A stretch of DNA of 64,000 nt, taken from NCBI RefSeq assembly GCF_963678975.1, contig NC_089275.1, forward strand, positions 49,587,363-49,651,362, written 5' to 3'. Shown here piece after piece: positions 9,026 to 24,000 of this stretch. The notes under the pieces are model-generated. The model was not told the origin of the DNA. It made no database searches and saw only the letters and a program-made list of their open reading frames with translations. This stretch comes from Dysidea avara (Eukaryota; Porifera; Demospongiae; Dictyoceratida; Dysideidae). Every line of letters starts with the position of its first letter. The first letter of the stretch is position 1. Both the position numbers and the translations under genes were made by a program.

Positions 9026-12000
9026 ATGGAAGTGAAAAAATCATCTGATCGGTTTGCTGCAAACTTGTTGTTTCTACGTCGTCTAAAGGCAGTAGTGAGT
9101 GGCCATTGTATGATAATGCACTTGTCAATTTCATGCCCCACCCCCACACCCCCGGGCGTCCCCACTCCCCAAGTGGGGATTTGACATTGCTTCTTGTCCC
9201 CACCCCTGGGGCAATTGGCAGTTGTCCAATTCACTGACTGATTTTCGGTAGTTGCATTTCTAAACAATAAAATCGCACTCACCATAATTTTACTGGCTAC
9301 AGGTTTATACGAGGTTTATTACTAGTCATCCTTGAAGTCTTGTCAAATCCCCTACTAGGGGGTGGGGATTTGACAGCCAATTTTGCCCCAGTAGTGGGGA
9401 ATTTGACACCATGATTTGTCAAATCCCCTGTACTTCCCCACCCTCCCGGGGGTGGGGCATGAAATTGACAAGTGCATAATAGTGAATGTGTAATCTCAGT
9501 GGCTTCAGTCTATAACTATGATACACGCTATAATTTAGTTTCTGTATGTCATTCATTTATTAATAATGTTTCTGTCTCTTGATAAAATGGTGAATAGTCT
9601 TGTGTGATATAACCCTAAGCTGTATATGTGTATGTGTTTCCCCTCTCCTGTAAGGAAGAATGGCTAAAGCCGATTGCAAGGAGGTTAAACAATAAATCAA
9701 ACCAACAGTTAGATGGCTCCCTGGCTTGCTACAGTGCTGCATGCTAGCTATGAAGTGTTCTCAGTACTGACAGTCATTGCCTCTCTCTCTTTGCTATGAG
9801 CTCCATTAACTACCTGTTTTTTAAGGCTAGTATACCTAATCATTGTTAACACAGCAAGGTGTAATATAGCCACAGATGTTGGTTTAGGTGTACAGCTACA
9901 TGCAGTAGTTATGTAGGAGACATTCCCTACAGTCAGGATATTCCCTACAGTCAGGATACCGACTATAAATAATGAGTGGAAGGTTCTACTACAGCAATTT
10001 CTAAAACTACCAAGAAAGAAGTTTTAACAGATATGGTAAATGAGACCTTTCATAGCTACTAGTTGTGAGTTTTCTAATGAGTTGTGGGTATATCAGTAAA
10101 TATATTTTATTGTATTCAAACCACTCACAACATTTACCCAAGTGACTCATCAGCGCCACCTTGCATATAGCTGTAGCCTGCATTGGCTATTAGAGATTAG
10201 GATTAGACTTGGTGTTAGGGTAACCCTAACCAGTAAACACAGCACTTTTCATCAACCATACTTAGCAGCACATATATGACTGCACTCATTGTGGTTTGTA
10301 GCTACATGTGTATCTATAGTACTGTGGGCTGCTATGACAAGTATGTGAATTCCAATTAGGTGTTAAACAAACCTCACCCCATAAAATGTCAAATATGTTA
10401 CCTGCTAATATTTTATTATGTGTAAATGTTGAAACATTTGATACAAGGGTCATGCTTGTATAGCCACATCTTAGATAATAGTATGCATAAAATCCTTTGA
10501 TCTTTGGGAAATAATGAGGTGTTTAAAACTACTAAGAGACCTCTGGAGAGGTTGAGTAGAAACCTCCTACAGATAAGTATCCACATATCTCCACTGCCTC
10601 AGGTTTTTAAAATCACGAAGGTCCTCATAGTTGGTCTCTAACTATACCATATTGCTAATGAGTATATTCTGTGTACTAATAATTAATGTCTAGGGCGTTC
10701 AAAAATCTACTAATTCAGTAGTCTGTACAAGTACTATAGCAAGGGCAGATTTAGGGGTGCATGTGGTACTAAAGCCAAAATGTTGTATTACTATGTGCTA
10801 GCTAGTGAGCTAGTTAAAGCTACAGTACAGCATCTTATACATTCATGGGCAGTGAAAAGATGGAAAGAGCAAGAAGGGAAGAATAATCTCTCCCAGGGAT
10901 CAACAAGAGGGGGTAAAAATTATAAATACTATAACAGAACAGTCAACTTCTCTCCATCGTTAAAACTCAACTCACCTTCTGATGTCCTGTGCTTGTGGTG
11001 TTACACAAGATTCAGATTTCAGGATCCACCATGGAATAGGACAGGCATACTGTTAGTGGTAACAAGGTAAGCACAAATTCAGTGGAGATATAAACATTTT
11101 AGTAGGTAGCTAGTTACTTTTTTTAACAATGTGATAATTATGTGCTATTTTGGTATGGGTAAGTATGTGATTTGAGGGCTGTATTAATTTTATTAAGGTA
11201 TGGTATTGTGCCGAGGTTACTGTGACAACACATGTACAGTTTCTTGCACATACAGTATTTGTTGATTTTTTTCTTTCTGGCATTTTTATTTTCCATCTGT
11301 TATGCTCCATTTTTTCTCTCAAAATTTTATTGTCTTTTGATCTATGTTAATTAAGCATATACTGCGTATTTATGATTTTACTGTGAAGCGACTGTTCTAT
11401 TAGAATATCTCAACTCTCCAAGCTACTATATTTGTGACTGTTGTATTGTGCAAGTTATGTTTGGAAGATGTTCCCCAAACTCCACTTACAAAAATTATAG
11501 TACCTTCATTTTGCTCATAGCAATTACCTCAGTCTGTTATGCCCCAAACTTTACCAGAAGAATACTGTTTGATATATGAATATGCAGTTAGAGATTTCTT
11601 ATAACTACGTACGATGAGCCAATCAATAATGGACTTGCAAGGGCTTGATTGGTAACTAAGCCTTCAAATACCAGATCTATGTACACCTAATTCAGGCTAA
11701 TTGCATTCCTTGTAATTGTACAATTTACAGATTGATCAATAAAGTTACTATTCTTGCTTGTGCTTTGACATATTTCAACATCTAGTTCCTGAAGGATCTC
11801 ACTCTACAACGTCGCAACATAACAACTCTTCTGTGTCAGGTGTTAGTTCCTGTTATGATCATTAGCATTGCTGGAATTCTGCAGGTATTAGTGGGTGGGG
11901 CTGTACAGATCATGATCATACATATCATTGCAGATATTACTTGATGTCATAGTCAAGACCAATTACTACATTAACCTAGTGCCAGGATCAGGGGAACCCC

Positions 12001-15000
12001 CTGTATATAGTGGTAAACACTTCATGTCAACTGTATGACTATGTGTAAACACATTTCAGGGGAACCCCCTGTATACAGTGGTAAACTCTTTATGTGAACT
12101 GCATGTAAACACATCTGCATATGTGGCTCGGCTGCTTGTAACTGTATGATTTGAGGGCTAGAAATGTTACAAACACAGAAATTGTTTCAAATAATCCTAG
12201 AGAGAATAACACTTTAGCCCATCACTATACTGACATCTTTAGTACTCTAAAGTAAGTCACCTTAAATGGAAATGGTCTTGTTATGAATTGGAGTATCTAA
12301 GACCTTATTAATTGCAGTAAGTCACAATACCTTCACAGTGCCTTGCAGTATTGTATATCCAAGCCCAAAACTGCATTCTGTATTCCCCAAAATGCTTCCA
12401 ATAATAAGCAGCTGCAAAATTTTAAGTTTTGTGGAATTTCTGCTGGCTGACTCACTGTATAGCTAACGACTCACCCACTCACTCACTCACTCATTCACTC
12501 ACTCACTCACTGACTCACTCACTGACTAATTGCTTACTTACTAATGCCTTTAGGAATGTGTAACTCAATACCAACTAAAGCTATGATCTTGATGGTTTTA
12601 CTGTTAGATGTCACTTCAGGCTGACAGGTGCCTTTTGGCATACCGCAGTATGTACATTGGTCCTCCCATTTCCTCTTGCTGATGGCACAAGGTGTCAATG
12701 CATCATGGCTTCCCTGTGGCTGTGCTACTAGCTATCACGTTTATCTCCATTTTTTTATATTGATTAAACTAGAGAGACAGTTCTTGTACTATTATTCATT
12801 TGTAACACTCTACAATGAGTTGAACATCTTGAAAATGAAGCATAGTATATATATAGCCACTTGACTTCTTAGTAATGGATGATTTGGGCATAATTACAAG
12901 ACACAAAATTTATCTCTTAGCATGTCTGGCACTGTTGTTGTGGTATCCATGGTTTCTGTTAAGTACTAACATTGAATAGGGATCACAGAAATAAACAGTA
13001 GTGTTACAAGGGAGGTCACCTATATACACCCACAGATATACATTTAATTCCTACTGCAGTCATGGGCTATTGTAGACTGGAGTATAATGTATACGTACAA
13101 ATTTTTTTGAGGTATGTAATTTTGACAAATTTCAGTTTTATTTTCGAGGATCACTCATTTTTCACTGAGGTTATCTATCAGAAAGCATAGAGCTAACCCT
13201 GATAATATTGTTAATTTTTGAGGATGAAAATTCAAGCAACCACAAAATCTGTGAAAATTAAGTCCCTCAAAAATTTGTACATATACAGTAGTATATCTGC
13301 GGGTGTAGGGGACTTCCCTTGTTACACTACTTCGTATTTCTGTGATCCATAATCAAACTTAATTTTTCCTTATGCTAAACTTTAATGCTTTAACTTAAGT
13401 ACAGTGAGCGTGTATTTGAGTATGAATAGATATTATTAACCTTTTATAGCATTACAGGAGCTAATGAATGCTGTTGTTCTTAGATGTTACATGGATGGTA
13501 GCTTGTAAACACACTTCTGATCAACCTAATCAATGTTACATTGATGTCATCAATATCGGCTACTTTATCAATAACCCAGGTGTGAAGAGTGATATTGATA
13601 TGCCATGGATTGACTATTACCGACTGGAATATCTCAGAAATTTCAGTTATCCTCCTCAGAGAGTCTTGTTTAATCTTCCCTTCCTCTATTATGTCAAGTC
13701 AGTTATTGTTCTATTTGGTGATCACCATTTACTGTTGCTATAGTAATGCAGGGAAGGACCTGGGATGTATGACTTATGATGGTAATGTTACTGGTTTCCT
13801 TGGTAATGCCCTACCACCACCACTACAATATAACTTCACACTAAACTTCACTATCAACCCACATTACCAGGATCCCATGTTTGATTCTGATCCTGTGGTA
13901 AGTTGTGTGGTTATCTGTGTCAGTGTTGTAGTTAGTGTACTTGACTCCTCCATGTGCTATACTATCTGTCAAACTACCCAGTCTAATATGTCATAATGAC
14001 ACAACATGTATACTCTATTTGGTAGTATTCAGGGAATACAGTTCATGTTCCATTCTTAATGGAGTTACCTAGTGAAGATGACTTAGTTAATCGTCTAATA
14101 ACAGTGATCAGAGATTATAGTCATCATGGTGATGTTACTACATCTGGTGATGACCAGTTTGACAGGTACATGTGTCTCTCATGGTGATGTAATGACAACC
14201 CCACACCCTTCTGCAGGAACTACCGAGCTCAGCCAATATCGCAACTACAGTATGAGACAATAATGCAATATGTTCAGGACAGGAACTTCTCATCCATTAG
14301 ACCTCATGCTGGAGTTATATTTAACAAGTGAGACTGATCGTGTGATATCAACCCCACCCATTTTAATTCTGCAGGATTGAAGAACAGATACTGGTCTACA
14401 CAGTAGTGGCTCCCTCTTTTCAGATTGTCTATCATTTGGCATCTCTTAACTTCTCATCATTTTACACTAGTCGATGGTATCGTCAAATTATTCCATAATG
14501 ATCACATGATCTCCCCATGCATACATACATACATACATAGGGTTCAGGCATCCAATCTGGTACACAATGCTTATCTTAAACATTTGACTGGTAAGTGTTG
14601 TTGTCTAATGATGATTACATCATTGTTACCAAGGTAATGACCAAGAAAGTGATCCTATGATTGATGTTAGGGTGATGTCACTACCAACTACACTGACTAA
14701 AGATGATATTGATCTTACTATATCACTATGTGAGTTGTTACTACACATTTAGCTCAATAGCATACTTTACACCATGGCTAGTAGCCACTCATAGTCCTTA
14801 GAATTTCATTTAATGGTCTATTTGGTATATACTGTATGAAGATGGTGAAGCCAAACATATATCAATAGTGTTTCACAGGTGAACAATATTTCTCCAGCAG
14901 GAGACCTTATTAGCTCAGACATGACTATTCACTATGAAAAGCAAACATGTGTTTCAGCTAAGAAAAAGGCCAAGAAAATATTGACACATTATAGCATGCT

Positions 15001-18000
15001 ATCATTTCAACTGCTAGTGGTAAAGTTTAGTAGCACTTTAGGTTCAAGGTTGAAGAAGGAGGTATTATGATTTTGTATAATTAAATCAATTTACAGTTTA
15101 TGATGGGAATTGTACTACAGTGAAGCTGGTGTTTACTAGCTACAGTATATACACTTCTGTTGTGCTCTTCTGCAAAATGTTTGCTTACCATAATATATAT
15201 TTTGCCACATAGGAAGACATCGTATTGCTAACAGTTTGCAAATATTCTTGTTCTCCCCCACAGATGGGATATTGTACCCACTAGCTACCTCCTTCATTAT
15301 CCCTGTGAGTTGTGTACTGTAGATTATGTTACAAGTAATAATGTCAATTTATATGTGACCGGATTTAGCAAAATCAACCATATGGTCGCAAGAGCCAAAA
15401 ATGAGATAACACCAGCATGAAGTTGCTGCACTATCAAGCTAACAATTTCCATATCGAATTCGCCTTCAACTTGTCAGGTCTGCCTTTGGTAGACAATTTT
15501 CTGGCAGCCTGTATAACCACGCCAGACATCTGTACAGGTCTGTGAACAACAGGGAAGTACTTAGTGGGTTCATACACTCTGGACAGACGAGCAGGGAGCT
15601 GAATGTGTGATGTATGTCTGTTTTGTGAGATTTCAGTCTATTTCCTGCCTCTAACGAGCTGTTTTGTGGTCTGGTGCCTTCATTTACCATCCTTGTCCAT
15701 TTTGTAGTCTATCACTTACCCACCCCACTACCTCCCACCCTCCACCCCTTTTTGAGGACTCGTGATACAGCAACACTGATGAAAAAACTATCTAAAATAT
15801 CTAAAATGGCGGGAAACTCTGCAAGGATTATCTTGGCCACCAGGTGCTCTTAAAGGTTGTGAATTGTTCCATCTTTGATGAAAAATCCATGCGTGTAGTT
15901 GCCAAGGCTGGTGAGTAACAATGCTTTAAATTATTGAAATACATTTTTCTCTGAATCAACAATCCACCCATAAGGGTGATTTTCCAATATCCAGTCACAT
16001 ATTAGCATGATAATCAGTTGTTTTTAATTTCCAATTGCGCCAATTATTCCGGCATAATTTCAAGCATAATAGGCTAGGAAAAGCATCAAGCATTATGCCA
16101 GCATGATAGGATGATTTCAAGAATTTTAATTAAAACGTGCAATGCGCACGCCAAAAATACAGCAAAGCATGACCACACTGCACATTATTATTGCATTTCA
16201 TATCAAAAACCTTGCAGTGTTGTTATTTTTACTATTTCTTAACTTATTATTCATACTTTATGGAAATAAGATCAAGATACTCTAATAGAGCAGTCACTTA
16301 CTCTAATGCAGCAGTCAGGAAATGCTGATATATTTTAATAAAACAGTCAGCTCTCGAACATAATCTTGATTTTGAGAGCATAATTTTGAGCATAATAGGC
16401 TGGATTTTTGAGCACTACTTAAAAGCATAATTGGCAATTTTCAAAGCATAATTGGCTCAAGCCTAGCCACAACTTTAAGTTAAAATACAGTGCTATAGGC
16501 TGACTAAAACTGCTACATAATTTTAACAATTAGATGGAAAGATTAGTTGGATTAGAGATCAGAGAATATAGAAGTAGTGAAACAAGAGAGGTTGTCTATA
16601 CCTGCAGAGATACTAGTGGACATTTAATCTCTATGCTTCAGTCTATAAACCACAACTGAATTAGGGATTAAACGTCTGTTAGTATATCTGCAGGTATAGC
16701 TTGTTTTACTACTTTTTTTATTCTCTGATCCCTAATCCAATTTAAAAATTCTATTTTTTTCTTCTACTTGCTTGTTTGCTATCTTTATAACACTGTCTCT
16801 GCATCAAAAGAAAGAATACCAGGCATACCATAAAATTAATTTTATGTCTTAACGTGTGCCCCAACAATCAGTTACTGAAAGTGTAGTGGCCATTACACTT
16901 CTCTGCCCATTACATAGTGATTGATACAAATGAAGGAACAGTACAAGAAGTGCCTCTACAATCAATATGGAAAATATGGCCGATAAGCTTAATAACTACC
17001 AGTACCACTACAGCCACAGGGAAGCCATATATCGCTTGACACCTTGCATTGTCAGCAAAAATAACTAGGGCACAAAAGAGGTATATGTATTGTCGGGTTA
17101 TGCTTGACTGAAGGCGTAGAAATTCAGTTGAACAGAAATTTATGGAAACATGTTGGAAGAATTTAGAACTGCTCTAAAAGGCATTTTTGGATTTGGTTAT
17201 GCTAACCAAGCTGTTTTAAAGGAAATTTGAAGCTTTTTTGGGTGGGCAAGAAAACCCACAACTCCATGATCCCTAATATATAACACACATCATGTTATGT
17301 CAGTTGTCCATTATGTCATTATCATCCTTCATCAGGTATTTGTGGCTGGTCTTGTGAAGGACAAACATGAAAGACATTTAATAATGATGGAGCAGTGTGG
17401 TGGGTGTGTCCTAGTTATCTTGTCTTTCATCACATGATCCACCCTCAGGACTATCACGACCAGCTTACACTGTCATCCAATACTTGTTCAATTATTGTTT
17501 GTACTTGATCATCACCATGGTGATTACAGTGATATCATTAGCCTTTCATATCAGACTGTTTACACAGGTGATCACATGATCCATTACCTTATCACATAAT
17601 CTATCTATTACAGACCAACTGGCTAGTGTTGTTGGTAATATTATTCTCCTGGGGTCATGGTGCTGTAGTGATGGGATTCTTCTTTAGTAATTTCTTTAAC
17701 AAGTGAGTGATCACTTATTAGAGTAATGATAAGGGTTTCCCCTGTATTAGGCCACGTACAGCAGTGGTAATATCCTACCTGTTAGTGATAACTGGAGTAG
17801 TGATATCATTGATGTTAAACTTGTTTAATGTGTTCTCTGAGAATAAGACTCCTCCATTCTTCTTCATGATGTACCCTCCCTTCTCATTCTACAGGTAATT
17901 AAGCATGCAAGGCTATTAACATGGCTACCAAAGTCACACATTATGTAGTAGTATCAACCTTCATGGTAGGAAGTTGCATGGCCAAATGCACAAGAGACAT

Positions 18001-21000
18001 GTAGACATTTATTGACAAATCAAATATGCAACACCACTACCAGTGAGTAGCACTGCTGATAAGCAACCGTTTTAAAACATGCAGTGAAAAGCTGCGCAGC
18101 AATCTTTGAGACTCTTGTTCTCCTGTCCTCAGAGTAAGAAAAGGTAGTCTGGATAACTGGACTAGTTTAGTGCAGTAAGGCATTTCAGCAAGGTGACATT
18201 ATGAGCCACATTTCGTATTTGTGATATCAGGTTATAATGACAATAGGTTAAAGCTTATTTTATCTGTGATCAAATTACGTAATTTGAGTGAAAGTGTAGT
18301 GTGCATATCATGCTGTGCCAATCTCTGGGCTGTATACACATGCTACCAGGAAGATGAATTTGAGGATGATTTCAGCAATAATATCAATGCTCATGGTAGT
18401 GAGTCAACCAATAAAGTAAAAGGCGCATGTCTCACAAATATAAGTGCAAGCTACTACTGTGAGTTAGTTACATGTTATAGCAAAGGTTTCACAATGCTCA
18501 CATGATATTTACCAATTTAATCCCCAGAGTACATGTATGTATGACAAGCTTTCAACTTGACATCAGACACATATAATACCAAGAGTATATCATGGGTAGG
18601 GCTAATACGAGGTGAATCAATGCTAAGGAAATCGGTTTTGTTTGCATATGCCCAGCCAGTTAGCCTGAATGTCGTCACTTAAAGAGTTTGGTGTGAAAAA
18701 GACCAACTGACAAATGTACCAGGTTACTATGGAGTTAGTCAGAGCATATTATAGATGGAGGAAAAGGCCTATTATTGGGTTATCGGTCAATACTTGTACA
18801 GATTAGCAATTGACTGACTTGTCCCCAGAGTGTTTTACCAATATTATTGTAAAAGGATTTTTTTATCAAGATGCCGACTTATGAAACACTTTGTTGCTCA
18901 ATCTTACTGAGCCAGCCACAGTGCTGTCATTTAAATATTTCGATGTTGTAGTTTTGTTTTTGTTTGCTTTTGTGTTATCTCTTACTATGAAATTAGCTAG
19001 TTATGTTTTGTGTTAAATATTTGTGTATGTAATAACTATTACTGTGTTATATATGTGTAATTCTATGTATGTATAGTCTGAAATCATCAAGCATAACAGG
19101 TTTAGCACTGCAGTATAGCATGATAGTAAAATTTAAAACATAACAGGTTGGTGTCTATTAGCCACATACCCTTTTGTTTTTTCATTCAATAATCTACACA
19201 CTGACAGGTTGTGATAATTTTAATGATTACAACTCTTAGGAAATATCTTGCAACAATACAATATCTTATTTTATACCATAATCTTTATAATATGTACCAC
19301 AGAATTCTATTTTACCTTCACCGAGCTTGTAGCCGATATCAATGTTACTCCTCATACATGTTGAAGCCATGTGACTCCAACCTCTTCCTACCTGCTTGGT
19401 TATACTTGTGAGTGATCATGTGACCATCGTGTGATCTCATGTGATAAACACTATAGGATGTTATCATCACTGGTTACCATGGTGATGAGTATGTACTTGT
19501 CATATGTGTTACCCAGTGAGTATGGAGTGAGGAAGTCTGTGTTCTTCCCAATTATTGGTAAGAAATTATATACAATGGAACCTCAGTTATCCGAACCCCT
19601 TGGGGGTGGTGCATAAGTCTGAAAAGTCCGTATCTCTGAAACTGTGTAAAAATAGCATAAAGAGTTTTTTTTTAATTATCAACATTTTCAACTACCCTAA
19701 CAGAACAGTCACTACTCTAATAGACCAGTCATTTCCATAGTTTGGTTAACCGAGAATCCAGATACGTAACTGAGACCTGGATAACTGAGGTTCCACTGTA
19801 TCGTGTTTGCAAATAACCATAGTGTATTTACAATGTAATACAGTGGCGTAGCTACCATTGGGGCAGCTGCCTTGATAAAAAATGCTCAACAATACAGGCT
19901 GAGCTTTTCAGTGGCACCCCTAATTTTCTACTCAAACATTTACTACTGCTAACACAGCATTACTGTACCACACATAATAGAATCTATATGACTGTAGTAC
20001 TAAGCAGGGCTGGAGCCCATGGTGACAAAGTCCGGACCACATTTCAGCTACTTGAATTTGTATCAAAAAGATCGAGATACTCTAATAGAGCAGTCATTGT
20101 AATGTACTCTAATAGAGCATTCAGTACAGATTATAGCTACTGTTCTCATTACACTGCTTGATCTAAATCATTACATTTATATTAATTGTCTTTAAATTAC
20201 TTTTCAAAAGTTCCAATGAGTCAACTGCATGGCATTACATTGAGCTACTGAATTGATCACACCATGCATTAGTAGTTACAATCAAAAAATAGTTTCCACA
20301 TTCCATTTCAAAGCATATATTTTCAAAATTTTTCCTTGAGGGAGCATGCCCTCATACTCCTAGCTTGACATGTAGCTTAATATCACATGAAAGAAATGAT
20401 CTCTGATTTCAATATCACATCAGATCAATAAAAGTATAGTGTGCATGTACATGACTATGACCTCCATTGCAATCCATGGATGGCCTGACCTCTAATAATG
20501 TCTCTGGAGTAAGTCAGCTTTTGTGAGTAAACTTAAACTAGTCTAATAATTGAAGCATGGTATACTGTAGCATTAACTAAGCTAAAACATTACTTATGAC
20601 ATGTAGAAAAACGCTCAGAGTCTTCTGAAACAGTTTCTTCTACCCTACCAGTCAACCTGCAAATGAGAGTGTTTGTGAATCAGTTGAGTCAGACCCTCTC
20701 AATTATAACTTTGCCTTGGTAAAAAAAAATTTTCCTGGCTACGCCACTGTAATAAAAGTGTAGTGTAAAGTGACAATTTTGTAGTTATTGCCCAAAGAAT
20801 CAGCTATCATGCAATCCAACCCATAAATATGTTTAATAATACAACCAGTAGTTAGTTACACTATAGAAATATTACCAAGAGTCACATGGGGGGGAGCAAA
20901 ATCATCATGTCTTACTGCTATATATGGTACAGGTCTGTACAAGTTGTTATGCGGTAGGAAAAAGCACTGTCAACCTGACATTAGTGTCTCTTTGTCCATA

Positions 21001-24000
21001 GTAAGTATATCAATAAAGCTGGTGTCTCACATGATATCATGTGATCCAGAATCCATGTGATGAGGAGATATTTTCACTGATGTCAGACGATGAGATTAAT
21101 GGTTCAGTTAAATCCTGTGATGATGTCACTTTAGAGGGTAATGTTGCTAGTGACATCACAATGATGATGTAATATCACAGAGGAGTACATTGCTAACAAT
21201 TATGATGAAATTGATGCTCCACTGGTAGTGAATAAATTAAGAAAAGAGGTAGCACCTCAGTAATAGTACACCATCGTATTTGGTATCTAATTTTAACTCC
21301 AGTACTCCAGTAATGGTGGACCTACCAGTGTGGCTGTGCATGGCTTTAGTGTTGTGGTAAATCGTAATGAGTGTTTTGGATTACTAGGTCCTAATGGTAA
21401 GTGTATGGGTGTTGTGGTGCTATTCTAATAATAGCCCGGTACACAGGGGCAGGAAAGACAACATTAATATCACTACTCACTGGGTTATATGAACCTACTA
21501 GTGGAGCTGCTCGTGTTGCTGGTTATGATCTAGCTACTGAGGTTAGTGGGTGTGGCTGGTAGTGCAGGAATGTAGCCCTACCAATTCTACAGACTGGTAA
21601 CATTACCAACCACCTGGGAGTGTGCCCACAATATGATATTCAATATGACAAGTTGACAGTTAAGGAGGTGGGCGTGTCATTAATAGATGTGTAGATCACA
21701 TGATCCTTGTAGCACTTACTGTTCTATGCCCGTATAAGAGGAGTATATCGACGATGTGAGAGTGATGTGGTCACTGGAGCAATGAAACAGGTAGCAGTAT
21801 GTTACTCTCCATACACATAGTTATGTGACCAGATTTTACAAAACTGATCCAAATCGCACATCAGGCAAAATCAAACTAACACCACCAGTGGATAGCTACA
21901 CTATCATACTACTAGTTTTGACCCTCAGTACAACTCAAACTAGTTCTAACAGATGTCTTCTCTGGGTGGTGTGAAGAGCTTGAATGGCAGTTTCTGTCCT
22001 TGTGAAAAGTCTGGCTTGGCAAGAATCAGTGGTTTAGTGGTGGATGGCCTGATAATGTTGGCCAGACATTTTTTCTGCTGATTTTGCTACACATCAGCCA
22101 CTAAGAAGCCGGCACAGTCCTGTAATCTCGTCTCTGGACTCCAATCGTGGTCTGCCTCCAACTGCTCAGATTTTATATCTCAGGAAACACTACAAGCAGC
22201 CACAAGTACTGGAAGTGGTCTGAAAAGTAACAGATTGATGCATATTTTGTGTAAATTTCGTACACGTGCTTGCTATCCTTGGTGAGTTATGTTGACTTGA
22301 ATTCTTTAAAACCGTTTATCTTGAAATTTCTAATGTGCGATTTGGAACATTTTCCAAAATCCAGTCACATATACTGCAATTTCTTATTGTTGCTATTATT
22401 GATTTCCTTGATAAAAGATTCCACTCAGGCTAGTTATTTTCTAACACATTATGACATCAAAAGTTTAGCATAGTTGAAATATAAAACACTTCACTTCATT
22501 GTCTCTAGGTCTGTGGCAAAATGATACTTCATCACCTCAGTATATATTGTTTCATTCTAACTGACATCCCATAGTTGTTCTTATACTTCACAGATGCTAA
22601 TTTCTAGTGTCTTGGTATTCATTGTTATGTGAGCTAGCAACGTAACAGTCACATATCTAAGCTCATGATAACGAGATACTGTCACTTTGATCATAAGCTG
22701 GATAATGAGGTTTATTTATCATGAACCACAGTTGTGGTTCATGATAGAGATTTTTTTTTCCACAGACAAAATGTGATAAACACTACATAACTTTCCTTCC
22801 TATGTTCTTCATGTCCATGACCTATTTTAACATGCATATTACAATGATAACATTCTCAAGCAAATTTGCTTCTTGTAGGTTCACTTTGCCATTACTTCTG
22901 ACTTAATCTCTGCAAGGGTAACTGACATATTAATTGTGTTAATATGTATCCAATCTATTCATGTTAACACATTTATTTGGAAACCTTATATCATTACCTA
23001 TATTTAACCATGGTATATAAAGTTCATACCAGAGCAACAATATTGCTGTGTACCACTGTGTACTTGACTTACTGCATGTGATCACATAGCTGCACAAATG
23101 TGCATGCCTATATGATAAATCAGAAGCCATACTATTGTTGACCACAGCATGCTATACACTGCCCATACTGGATATGTCAGAGCTATGTAGTATTCAATAG
23201 TAAGGAAACAATACACTGGTATTTGCTAACTAGCTACTGTACATGATGACTAACTTGATATACATGTTTAGTACTGTGTAATATCAAGCACCACCAGCAC
23301 CTCTTATTATCATGTTAGCTATCCATAAATGGATTTATAAAAAGTAAACAAACTAGTGTAAAAATATCATGGGAATAGAGATCACTGAAACAAGTAAAGA
23401 AACAAGAGTCAAACAAGCCAGCATGTTAAACACAAGGAGAAAACATCCTGACTCCTGTAAGCATTCGAGCATTAATTGGATGGCTGCAGGTTCGAGGTTG
23501 CCCAGGTCCAGTCATGGATTTTTTCTCCTTTCTTCACCTTTTCAAACACACTTTATGTAACAACGTAACAGGCTGTAGGACCAGGTGTCCTCAGACCTTC
23601 AGCACTTGTGCTGTAAAGCCTTAATAAATAAAAATAAAAACACAGAGATCTCTATTTGGACTCAAATAAACATTTATACAGAAGCATTCTTAGTACTTAT
23701 CTGCCCCTGATTTATGGAGAAACTTCTGTTGTTACCATATCCATTGAGTCCCAAGAGAGATCTCTGTGTGTTTAACATACTGGCTTGTTTGACTCTTGTT
23801 TCTTTACTTTTTCAGCAATCTCTATTCCAATGATTTAATTTCGAAAATAATTTTTTCTATATGCATTGGTGCCTTTTACTGCTGGTTAGCTGGTGTGCTA
23901 TAGGTTCTTAGAGACATTGTTTTTCTGGTCATCTTGCTCAAAGGAATTTTCTTGAGTACCCGAATCGCATGCATTTTGCCCCGGGCCCCAGCCTGAAAGG

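Noticed and set aside
10205..10232. ggtaaccctaacc resembling telomeric repeat
   Set aside because: Only one or two units; no array.
10780..11070. Open frame ending at a donor-like site, considered as ABCA exon
   Set aside because: Exons 1 and 2 join in phase 0 without it in both paralogues, and it has no counterpart in the second gene.
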